From the NCBI GenBank assembly GCA_029449235.1, contig JANATG010000020.1, positions 992,001 through 1,056,000 on the forward strand: DNA of 64,000 nucleotides. The letters run 5' to 3'. Within the stretch, counting starts at the first letter, position 1, and the number at the start of each line of letters is the position of its first letter. Made by a program: the position numbers and the translations under genes. Shown here in pieces: positions 10,272-19,899 of this stretch. The notes beneath the pieces are model-generated. The model searched no databases and was not told the origin of the DNA. It worked only from the letters and a program-made list of their open reading frames with translations. The DNA comes from Linnemannia schmuckeri (taxonomy: Eukaryota; Mortierellomycota; Mortierellomycetes; Mortierellales; Mortierellaceae).

Positions 10272-13200
10272 GGTCCATTTTGCTAGGGCAAAAAAAAAAT
10301 GTCTTGAGACTATCCAGCCATCTCAACCTGACTTTTACACCCTTTTTTACACCCATTTTTACACCCATTCATACTTGAACCAGACCAGAGTCGAGACACA
10401 GCGAGCCTTATCTCCTAACTCTCCTCTGCGCATGAACCGTCTCATTCGGTTTGCCTTCTTTTCAGGTCTCGTCTCTTTGTTCATTCTCTCTTTTATTTTC
10501 ACACGCAAAAAGAAGGCCAAGTCAACTGTTGCACCAAGCTCAGAATTCTACAAGTCCTTTTTTGCTCCTTTATCATTTTTCAAATATGTCAAACAGGACA
10601 AATAAAACAAGCGAGCTATAGTTTATTCTTCGAAGGATTCTGTATGAATGCTCAATCTATCTCATTTCTTGCCGTCTGAAAATACGGCCTTCGTGTAAAC
10701 CTGCACTCAAAGAGGAGACGACTACAGGGAAGGACGTTAAAGACACGATTGCGTATCTAAAGGTAGAAGAAAATAGGAAGGTGGTGAGAGGTGATTAAAG
10801 GTAGAAGGGGAGGTTAAAGAGGATGGAGGAAGATGAAGGAGAATAGAGAGAAGGTGAAGGAGGGCGGAGGGAAGCTGAAGGATAGCAGAGAGGGAGTTGC
10901 TAGAGGGTAGAGGGAAAGGGAGGGGGGGAAGAGAAAAAGAGCGAAGGAGAAAGGGAGACAAGGGAGAACGTGAGTGAAGGGAATGGAGGGACAAAGAGAA
11001 AGAGAACAGGCGAGTGTCTGAGGCAGTACCGGGAATATGAAGGGTGCAGGGTATGACCAAAAGAAAAAAAAAGAAAATGGAACAGAAGGACAGGAATAGC
11101 CCAACTCGGATCACAGCTCTTTTTAAAGGTGTGTAAGAATTCTCAACAGTTGAATTGTGAACAAGGGAGTCGTGTTCTGATGACAATCGTCCCTTGCTTC
11201 CTCTATCCTCTTCCTCTCCTCTCTATCCTTCCATCTGTATCTCACATTTCGTAAAATTGCACCCGTGTATGTGCGTCTCGGAAAGATAGAAAACAGAAAA
11301 GGGCAAGCAATGCTGATCATCTGCGTGCGCACAAAATTATGCATGAGAAAAACAATTAGGCAATAACAACAACGATGAGGTAGTAGGAATGGGAAATTAA
11401 GTCAAGGAACAACCACTTTCATCATCAATCCAACAGAAGACAAAAGATGGTGAGGGATAGAAGGAGAGGAAGATAACGAGGAGAGACGATGCATGCTTTC
11501 ATATAGACAGCCAAGACGCCCTTCAAACTCGTGTTATTGCAAAGGAAGATAACAATCGTGTGGAAGCATGTGTCTATTTGATTTTTTTTTTTTTTTTTGA
11601 AGCAAAGTGGTCAAAGCATAGCGGCGCGAATGGGCCACCATAACCTCACGCTTTTCTCAGGCCTGGATCTTGGCAGAAACAGCAAGGTGTACGAGTGCCA
11701 AGGACGCTAAGCTAGTAGGCGGATATCCCAGACGCGGGAGTTGGGTCAGGAAAGACAAAAGAAGCGCGTGTGGGCGAGAGAGAGGGTGAAAGGAAAGTAG
11801 GGTCCTCGTCAGAACTCAAAATACAGATCTTGCAGAGACTATCATTGAGAAAATTAGAGGCTATCGCTTTCAAAGCTCGCTCCTTTTTTTTGGTTTGCTA
11901 CAGTTGCAAAAGACAAAGTGTTGACTAGGACGTCCTTCACACACAAGCAACTCCTTGATGGTGGTGTTCCCGTCTCTTACTCTGGGGGCAACGTCCCTCA
12001 GTACCATGAATCGAAGAAACCGAAGAGGTGTTGTTTATTGAGAGACATTTCTTCAAGGTCGATGGTCGTCTGTGGTCTCTGAAGGATAAAAAGGGGTAGC
12101 CCTTCTCAATTGCCTTCCCTCCTAGAATTAATGATCCTGCTGCAGCCACTATGACAGGAAAGTGAAAGAAACCTGCAACAACGCGCCCTGGCAGCGCACG
12201 AGTAGAGGCGAAGTATAAACAACCCTCCACTATTATTACTGCCGTCGTCTTGGGATCATGGGGACTTGTACGAACAAGATCCGCAAGCAATAACAAAAGC
12301 AGAGATAAAATGAAAGAAACGTGCTTCACACGCCCATCTTTCCCTTTTTCTACAAGTCTCCTGTGCGTGCTTGATCATTTCCATGCCAGACCTTTCATAT
12401 CTTTGCTGGCTCCTTCTATTTCTTTTGGTTCCTTGCCTTTTTCTACCTTGTTTTATCTCACGTCTGTCTCTTTATCCTGACTCTCAGTTATTCGTCCCCT
12501 CTCTCAGTTGCTCTTTCCCCCTCTTACTCCTCTCCCTCTTCTCTCTGTCTCACTCTCTTCTGTCTCTCATACTGTTTTGTTTCGTTGCCTAGAATGCCAT
12601 TATTAGAGCAGTCCCACAGCAAGCAAAGTGCTGCAGAAATGAAATAAGGAACTTTCATACCCCTTCCCCTCCCCATTCCCCTCCCGGTATTCACATTTCC
12701 TTTTTCTTCATCAAACAAATTTAGTTTTTCTGAAGGCAAATATTGAGTCCTAAAACGTACCTTTATCATCAATTTATACCAAGCATGGAAAAAAGTGGAT
12801 CCGCGAACTGCAAAAAAAAAAACAAAAAAATATTCTCGCACTGTGTTTACTATGTGAGTGTCAACCAGATATCATTACTTGTTTGCTTGACCATTTCTTT
12901 CTCAACCTTCCTGAAAGCTGTACGGCTGCATCCCTGTGGTAGAATACTACAAATTCATTTTAACGGATAGAAGCCAGGATAAATTTTTTGATAATGAAAA
13001 GTACGAGAGTATGAAAAGTGAGGAACATGATTCGAAATTGTCAGGGCAACGCTTCATGCGTCTCTCCCCATTTCGGACCACTGTGAGATCCAGCTTTTTA
13101 ATCTTAGAAACCACATACCAATAAGCACAAAGGTGTCTTCTACAGGATATTGCCGATAGACACCTTCAAGAGACATCTCTAAGGTGCTATTTCGGCGCCC

Positions 13201-13610
13201 GACTCATCATGATAACCATGATAGTCAATATTCAGTCGCCTATACTCGCGTACGAAGTAATTGAGTTTGATTGGGTATCCAAAAACATTTTTATCTCCTT
13301 CATCAGTAGACCTTTAATTGCTACAACGCACAGCTTTGTCAAGTGTCCATTTCCAGGTACATATGACCGAGACCGTGACGGAGACCTGGAACGAAAAAAA
13401 GGTGTATGATGTGGTGCATGCACGTAAGGACCTTAATGTTTTTTATTCAATGTTGTCTAAGTGGACTCTCTTCTCCTTCACTCTCTCGCTCTCTTTTCCT
13501 TTTTTTTCCTTGGCTCTGAACAAGCCATTGCATGGCCGATATGGGCGATACCAACCGGTATCGCCATGTGTTTGCCCACAATCGCATACATGGCACGCTC
13601 GTCCGCGACG
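10272..13610. other. Interior of the inverted-repeat-bounded segment, no recognised gene
   Basis: About 3.3 kb between the two arms. No transposase, reverse transcriptase, rolling-circle or tyrosine-recombinase motif was recognised in any frame. Present are a three-fold TTTTTACACCCA-type repeat at about 10330-10370, a 76-codon ORF at 10375-10605 with one hydrophobic stretch, long purine tracts at 10740-11060 and pyrimidine tracts at 12340-12590, a T18 tract near 11582, and a perfect 9-bp hairpin at 13544-13565. Nothing here can be assigned a function. Confidence 0.5.
13544..13565. repeat. Perfect 9-bp hairpin next to the right arm
   Basis: GGCGATACC, a 4-nt loop AACC, then GGTATCGCC. It lies 46 nt inside the inner border of the right inverted-repeat arm. 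The left arm has no such hairpin beside it. Confidence 0.85.
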
Positions 13611-13985
13611 CCCCAACAAAGGGGTCAAACACCTTTCGTTACTTTCTGTCAAATCAAGAAGCAGAAAAGGATATGGACAGTTCACAGACAAGAATGTCGC
13701 CTAGTCAAATGACGCTGTGGCATCCACCAGCGCTGGTCAAGCCAGGATTGGACCAATCATCGGCAAATAAAACCTGCCTCCATTCTACCGTAATCCTAAC
13801 TCATATGTAAAGGGGGCAGGAACAGGCTTTGTTTATAATGGGGTAAGAAAAAGCGGTACTGTATGTTCGTACAAGCATGTAAAAAATGGATTTTAGGCCA
13901 ATTGCTACAACCCTGTAAACTTTACTCATTGTACAGTACACTTTCATTCATACACTCTTGTAAGCATTTAATTTATAAGGGTTGT
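13611..13985. repeat. Right arm of the long inverted repeat
   Basis: Its first 310 nt (13611-13920) are identical to the reverse complement of 9962-10271. The following 65 nt match the outer left arm imperfectly. A small inverted pair, TACAACCCT (about 13906) and AGGGTTGTA (about 13978), brackets this outer part. It ends about 75 nt before exon 3 of membrane-protein copy 3. Confidence 0.9.
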
Positions 13986-14058
13986 AAGCATTTCCACGTT
14001 ATGTAGCAAAAGGCTGCTCTAACAAAAACTACTTTTTTCATTTACTTTGCTTTAACAG

Positions 14059-15323
14059 GGATGGATTTTGTAAGATTTCACTTATGTTTGCAAAGTCAAA
14101 GACAGTGAATCAGTCCAGCTGCAGTACTCGTTCCATCCTGAGCAGTACAAAAAGCTCTTCTTCCATCTTGATAAAGATATGGTAAGTCTATCCTTTTTGC
14201 GCTTCCTTCACTTGTCCTTTCTCCATAGCTCAAAACAAACACAGCTAGCAACGACACGCAAAATTGCTTTATTGACGAGCCTTTTTTTGGTCTTGCATTT
14301 CTTTATATCATGGTTCTTTTCAACGGCCACATATCTAGGTCAGAGATATCACTATGGGCCAATACAGTTCGCATGATAACAATGAAGGCGATGAAGTTAC
14401 AATCCTTGTCAGCGCAAGGGGATCCAGTGGCGACATCGTCCGTGCCGTCACTCTGGGTACTATCACCAACCCCGAAGACGGCTCTCTCGAATCCAACGTC
14501 TACCTATCCATGCCTTACTATGAGGTAGACAGAGTCCTCCGCAGGGGCTGCGTTAACACCAATGTCGCCATCATGTTCCCTTCGAACACGACCCACTTTG
14601 AGTCGCTTAAGATTCAGAATCGAAACAAGGACAATGTGGAAGTTCGCCTCGGTGCTTCCATCTACGGCGATGATCAGTATCCTCAGGACCAGGACAACGG
14701 AATCTACCTAGGACGACCAGCGCCAGCAGGGCCCAAGCTTACAATGGATCGACTCGACGTCAAGACAAATCACAGAAGGGTCTGGTTTACGAACGCGTTC
14801 GTCAAGGAAGATTTGAAAGTTGTCGCTGCACAGGGCTCCATTTTTGGTTAAGTCACGGCAGACAAGCGGATCGACATGGAATCGAAGGAGCTTACAGTCT
14901 TGACTGTGTTCTCCAACAGCACCGAGCTGGATCTCAAGGTGTCGGCCGAGTCCGTTGCTCAAATAACGTAGGTACGGATAGCAACAAAAAAAAATACGCC
15001 CATCAGGCATAAGTCGGCGCTCTACCCATTCTCCTGTTTTACCTACATTTCATTAAAAGCGCATGCGTTCTAATCTGCCACCTTTTTTTCAATTTTTTAC
15101 AACATTTTAGAGATCTCCGTTCTCTGGACATGTGTCAGTAACGACCTGGTCAAATTTGATCCGACCCCGCGTGTATTCTAACGATGACTGGTTCGTCCGA
15201 CAGACAAAGACCTTGCAGAGCTTGACTGGTTACTTCCCGTATCCCAACCGCACTGAGCCTACTGGATACATTCCTCGCGCTGAAATCAGCAGCGAACAAG
15301 CTACCTTGGATGTTGCTCGATAA
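14059..15323 (+). pseudogene. Ectodomain half (three exons) of membrane-protein copy 3
   Basis: Exons at 14059-14181, 14340-14971 and 15111-15323 correspond to exons 3-5 of copy 1. Shared landmarks are 'YSFHPEQYKKLFFHLDKDM' (copy 1: 'YSFDPADYREFFFHLDEGI'), 'TLGTITNPEDGSLESN', and the last-exon start 'SPFSGH' (copy 1 'TPFYGH'). Splice sites look intact. Two lesions stop translation: TAA at 14071-14073 in the first of these exons and TAA at 14849-14851, where copy 2 reads CAA. The second is a single C-to-T change. There is no start codon or membrane exon next to it; those parts lie at 9129-9690 beyond the inverted repeat. Few lesions and intact splice sites suggest decay is recent. Confidence 0.8.
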
Positions 15324-16770
15324 ATACACTCTTTTTTCCTCAGAACTAGACCAAAGGGATAGACAATTGAAAACATAAACAGGGCTTGCAGTTTTCACTC
15401 TCGAACTCTTTTGTTTTTTTTCGTTATTTTTTAAGTAAATCCCTACGCCCCAGGTTTTCCTTTTCTCCTCTATAGTGTGAACGAAGATTCCTGTAGTTCC
15501 GACATGAAGTAAAGGAGTTTTTTTAGGATGGAGAAAATATCGATGGTAGTCGCGTAATAATCTCTACGGTAAAGGGTATATGTTTTCGGGTTCTTGTGCA
15601 TACCAGGGACAAACTATAATATCAGATCCTTTTTTTTTTTTTTTTTTTTAAACGACACGTTTCAGTTTTTCGTCCTCCTCTTATGACGCTTCTTTTTATT
15701 TTATCCCGTTGCATGATTCAATTCCATACCTTTTTTTGGTTTTATGTTGAGCTGCTGATACCAAAGAGCGATGGTAGGAAGAGCTTGATAAGAGAGTAAA
15801 TGATGTTGCTTAAAAGTAGAAAGACACCCGAGTTTTTTTTTTCAAAACCACATTGAAAAAATTAAAGGGAGGTGTCGGTGGAATGCCTCAAGTCAACCAG
15901 CAAGGAGAAGGATATCGAACCACCATGAGAAGCGAGGAAAATAGTTAGATTATGCCGCAACTCTAGCAAAAGAGATGCATAACAATTACCAGACAGAGAG
16001 AAAATGAAAGGCTGACTAAATAAGAAACGGCGTGAACATAAACATCAAGGGAGAGATGAACACCACTCGGCTAGATCTCGCCTGTCAATGATGTCAAATT
16101 GCGCTGATGTTGTCGAGTCACTAGGGCGTTCAGGATCGGTAGTATAATGGACTATGCGCAGCATTGTTTTATTCAGTAGAAGCGAAATGTCAAGGAAATC
16201 AATGACTTACAAAGATCAAGGGAAATAGGGTGAGGAAATGCAGTAGCAAAAAAAGGATATAAGGCTTAAGAGCAGAGAATTAAGACTGTGACAACAGCGA
16301 AAAGAAAGTAAGATGGCAAAAAAATCAATAGGAGGAGGAACGGGGCTTTAAGATACTTGTCTAACAAGTGGGAGATGGCTCGATACCCACAGTCCTCTTT
16401 TTTCTATTGAGAAACTCCACCTTGCCTGCTCCTTCAGAGGTAGGATGTATTATTTATGTGGCATACTCACTGTCCAAAAAAGATTGAGAATGGCAGTAGC
16501 TGGAGGACGTATTGAAAGTATTTGAAAACTCACTTTTTTCTTCCTTCTTGTTATCATCCACCACAGTTCTTTTTTCATACTCTATACGCACTATCCAGCA
16601 AATACACACTGTCTATTCAGCGCAGCACACCAACAAACATACTAAAAGATAAAGAGCCATTTGTTACTTGCGCGTTGTATGCTGCATATCACATTGCCCA
16701 AAACACAACTTTGAGGAGCCGACATTGAGCATAATTACGTTTTTTTTTCAAAGCAAAGATAACATTCATT
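15324..16770. other. Gene-free spacer
   Basis: No gene recognised. It holds a T20 tract (15630-15649) and A/T-rich sequence. Words around 15908-15975 ('GGATATCGA', 'CATGAGAAG', 'AGATG') recur at 19052-19105, a hint of an old duplication that also fits the two peptide-like ORFs at 16771 and 18355. Confidence 0.35.
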
Positions 16771-16941
16771 ATGCCAACCTTGTTGCTCGTCACTCCAGTG
16801 GCTTCTATCACAAGCGCCACCGATTTATTCAAACGAGTCCCCAGTGAAGACCTATCCGAAATCACCACAGGGCTGGAAAAAGAGAACGGCACGTATAATT
16901 ACTTCCTCCATCGCTGTTTTGGAGGTGACAAAATATCGTAA
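16771..16941 (+). pseudogene. Probable decayed relative of the secreted peptide gene at 18355
   Basis: A 56-codon ORF. By eye it parallels the precursor at 18355: a short hydrophobic N-terminus (LLLV...PVAS) and then 'EDLSEITTGLEKENG' against 'GDLSLIELEKRQT' in the intact gene. The Lys-Arg cleavage site after LEK has become Glu-Asn, and only one cysteine remains. The signal segment is shortened and interrupted by Pro and Thr, so secretion is doubtful. The upstream 150 nt are A/C-rich with a T-tract just before the ORF, as before 18355. Evidence is a short alignment only, so a chance ORF cannot be excluded. Confidence 0.4.
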
Positions 16942-17892
16942 TCATATTTTTGTTGTCTTTGGTTTTCATTAAATCTCCAGGTCTCATGTGTGCTATAGAG
17001 AAGAGTGTGTGTGTACAACGGGTCCCCTCGAATAGGATAGAACAATGAGCAGGGACGTGTGCGCGCTCTCGCCTATCACGCGCTGAGAATCTAAACCCTT
17101 AATGTGCAGTTGGTTGACACATGTTCTTGTGTAAATCTTCTCATTCGCATGGTTTAAGGTTGAGATCTGCCTGAGATGTCACCACTTTCCTCCCTTCGCC
17201 TTGCATACCCGCATCTATTTCTCTGTTATTCATACATGGCCTTCACTTTCCTTTTCTGCTGAGCTGAAAAGATTAAAGGGAGACGACGGGAGAAGGATTT
17301 TTTGACAACGAGTAAAATGATGTTGTTTTGGTAGCGATATGGCACCTGGTTTCCCACAAGGTATCTCCAAAAAGTATCAAAGATAGTGGTCGGTAAGATA
17401 ATCATCATGCAAAAAATCTTGAAAAAAAAATACAAAGAAGACTGGATAGAGGAAACACAGAGTACGCGCCGAACCGACAATGAGAGGCACTGGAAGCGTG
17501 GGAAGCGAGGGAGGTATATGCATGACGAGAATTTGGGGAGGAAGGAGGTGGGAACAAAAAACCCAATCAAGGGCGGAGTGACAGAGAAAGGAGAGTTACA
17601 CAATCAAAGGAGGTCCAAAAAAGGCACAGCATGATCCAAAAATCAAGAGAAGGATGGGAAAACCAGGGAACTCCTCTCTAAAGTGTTGCCATCGACGGTC
17701 TCAAGCTACCCAAACGTTTAGAACCAGAAAAAATAGCGGATAAGCAATGAACTAACTGTATTTGGTTGCGAAGTGCGAGACATCTAAGGATCAAAAACCA
17801 CACAAAGGCAGAACGTTGGGATTAAACGGTGCAGGGCAAGAGAATGACGGATGACTAACGGCAAATAATTAAATACTTTCAAGAGGAGGGCC

Positions 17893-17931
17893 CATGGTAC
17901 ATGGTACATGGTACATGGTACATGGTACATG
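17893..17931. repeat. Tandem 7-bp repeat CATGGTA, about 5.5 units
   Basis: Perfect repeats of CATGGTA. Each unit contributes to CATG and GTAC palindromes. It lies about 215 nt upstream of the TATA box of the peptide gene. Confidence 0.95.
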
Positions 17932-18109
17932 CAAAGGGAAAAATCAACTGGAGGAGGATGAGGAGGACGAGGGGAAAGAACATTGACGGATAGCTGGATG
18001 GAGATGGATCGGGGCCCAATACTCGTCTTTTCTTGTGGTGGATTGTCTCCTTCCTTATGCTTTCAATCCAGGTAAAGCACGATAGTAGCTGATACTTATA
18101 AGAAATGAG

Positions 18110-18118
18110 TATAAATAG
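18110..18118 (+). promoter_or_regulatory. TATA box of the secreted peptide gene
   Basis: TATAAATAG, a close match to the TATA consensus, followed by a C/T- and A/C-rich leader. The distance to the ATG at 18355 is 245 nt, of which about 95 nt are a probable intron. A strong TATA box fits a highly or conditionally expressed secreted product. Confidence 0.6.
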
Positions 18119-18255
18119 GGCTTTACGACCCCTTCTTCCTTTTTGTCATCATTACTCATCACAATCCACTTCCCTTACCCTATAAACTCACTTCAGCACC
18201 CAATCCAGACACACACACAAACCCTTCACAACTCATCACACGCACATACTACAAT

Positions 18256-18350
18256 GTAAGCAATCTCCTGTCATTTGCGCTACAGTAACGCGTTACCAAA
18301 AGGCACCAACAAAGGAATTAACATTGAAAGCAACCATTACCTTTTTTCAG
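18256..18350 (+). other. Probable 5'-UTR intron of the peptide gene, with start-stop at its donor
   Basis: The sequence reads AAT|GTAAGC ... TTTTTTCAG|CAGC before the ATG at 18355, a canonical donor and acceptor 95 nt apart. In an unspliced transcript the donor region creates ATG TAA, a start codon followed at once by a stop. Splicing removes it. Confidence 0.55.
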
Positions 18351-18354
18351 CAGC

Positions 18355-18579
18355 ATGAAGTTCCCCATCCCAAGCGTGTTGCTCGTCGTTCTGGCCGTTG
18401 CTGCTTCTGTCGTCAATGCCGTTGCCGTGCCCAAGCCAGTCGATAATGGAGATCTGTCCTTAATTGAATTGGAGAAAAGACAAACCTGTTCGGTTGGCTG
18501 CAACACTACCGATGATTGTAGAGCAGCTTGTGGCGGCAAGTTTGTCTGCCTCTTTTACGCTCATAAGTGTGTCCAATGA
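18355..18579 (+). CDS. Secreted cysteine-rich mini-protein precursor with Kex2-type site
   Basis: Single coding exon of 74 residues. Residues 1-22 form a signal peptide (Lys near the N-terminus, long Leu/Val/Ala core, small residues NA-V at the cut). Residues 23-42 are a short propeptide ending in LEKR, a Kex2/furin-type dibasic site. The predicted mature peptide, about 32 residues, starts QT and carries six cysteines spaced C-x3-C-x5-C-x3-C-x5-C-x6-C, enough for three disulphides. The x5/x3 spacing in its middle recalls part of CS-alpha-beta or knottin folds, but the end of those motifs is missing, so no family is claimed. Possible roles are antimicrobial peptide, effector or signalling peptide; the sequence does not decide. 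A TATA box, a 5'-UTR intron and AATAAA at 18589-18594 support a real gene. A decayed relative lies at 16771. Confidence 0.8.
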   Translation: MKFPIPSVLLVVLAVAASVVNAVAVPKPVDNGDLSLIELEKRQTCSVGCNTTDDCRAACGGKFVCLFYAHKCVQ

Positions 18580-19899
18580 GTAGTTTTGAATAAATGACTC
18601 ATACCACCATATTTTGGTATACCATGTCACACCATATCATGCACACAAACGCAGGAGGGGTAGGAGAATATCATCATCCCCTTGCCTGCCATTGACCGCA
18701 CAGGATTTTTTTCCCTTTTGCCCCTGGTGTCCATTCAGTCTCTCAGTCTCTTTGTGTCTAAGGAATTTGTTTCAATGTTCACCTTGGCAAGGATGAAATG
18801 CGTTCTGTTATGACTGAGTAGCATAGGATGAGATGTGTCTGCTCCATTCGTTTACGAGCTGGCATTCTCTGTAGATTGCTTTTTTTTTTTTTTTTTTTTT
18901 TTTTGGCCTGGCGTGTCGATCCTTACAAAAGTTTTGTCTTTTTTCATTCTGATTGCCGGGTAGGAGAATTGAGTGAGTTGGTGGATGGGGGGTTTGACAA
19001 AGTGAGTAGTTGAGGTTGTTTAGTCACTGGAAGGCACTTGGGTTTCACGGAGGGATATCGAGCCAGCATGAGAAGTGATGGACGCATGCAAAAGATGTAT
19101 CACGACAAGGCTGATGAGTGTCAAAAAAAATCATGAACAAAGAAAAATGCAGAGCAGCTCAAAGGCATGAAAATGATGTCACCGCAAAAGAAGAAAAAAG
19201 GGTTATGGTAAAGTGGTTCTTCAAGCTGGTGTTACGCCGTGAAGGGTCCATAAAGTATAAAAGAAATATGTGCGACCCTCGTTTTGATTGGTTCTTGCTC
19301 TTTCTTCCAAAAGATATCGTTTGGTCCTTCAATCAACCTGGACATGGTTAAACCGTTCATGGGTTAGAAAGTTATGAAAACGTCGAAGGGGTGAAATAAC
19401 AACTTTATCTCCCTTCCCAGTCCACTTCGATGACCACTGGAATGAAAAGCTTTGTACTATAGCACAGTCAAAAAAATGGGCTTTTATAAAGAAACAAACA
19501 CTCTCGCACGCGCACACACTCACACACACACTCACACACACACTCACACACACAACAGCCTTGGTGGTCATGAGACTCCGTGCCCAAGGCAAACAAACAA
19601 CAAACAAATAAACAGAAGAAAGAAGTCAGAGGACATTGATACGCATGCATGTCGAGAACGTGGGATATGGAATGCTCAGTGCCTGATTTTGTACTCTCCA
19701 TCCTCCTCTTTGTTTATACCCTATTGCAAACAAGACATACAAAAAGGGGAGAAAGATCCCCTCTAACCCAGCCTTCCTTTTTCTCCAGAGTCCCATCCTC
19801 TATCACTCACACCACGCGCAACTGTAATAAACCTAAACATATAATCTAACAAACGACTTACAAACTTTAAACGCCATAAGTACAGCAAATCCTCGCAAC
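18580..19899. other. Spacer between the peptide gene and membrane-protein copy 4
   Basis: No gene recognised. A T25 tract (18880-18904), a (CA)n-type repeat (19507-19553) and an A/C-rich leader before 19900 were seen. Confidence 0.4.
19507..19553. repeat. CA-rich microsatellite
   Basis: Blocks of ACACACAC interrupted by CTC at regular spacing. Low-complexity, non-coding. Confidence 0.85.

Larger units (their letters stand above)
16942..18354. other. Spacer and upstream region of the secreted peptide gene
   Basis: No further gene seen. It contains a 7-bp tandem repeat (17893-17931), the TATA box (18110-18118), an A/C-rich leader and a probable intron in the 5' untranslated region (18256-18350). 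Confidence 0.5.

Noticed and set aside
10737..11186. 149-codon minus-strand open frame
   Set aside because: Translation of a purine-rich tract gives Ser/Leu/Pro/Phe repeats; looks like an artefact of composition.
13532..13810. 92-codon open frame across the right inverted-repeat arm as a gene
   Set aside because: The shared part is identical at DNA level in both arms, so frame conservation carries no information, and no family was recognised.
16138..16170. Sequence resembling the 5' half of a tRNA ('GGTAGTATAATGGA')
   Set aside because: No acceptor-stem pairing, anticodon arm or GTTCGA-type T-loop follows.
16350..16390. Hairpin ACTTGTCTAACAAGT followed by a T-loop-like word
   Set aside because: Stem and loop lengths do not fit a tRNA and the 5' half is absent.
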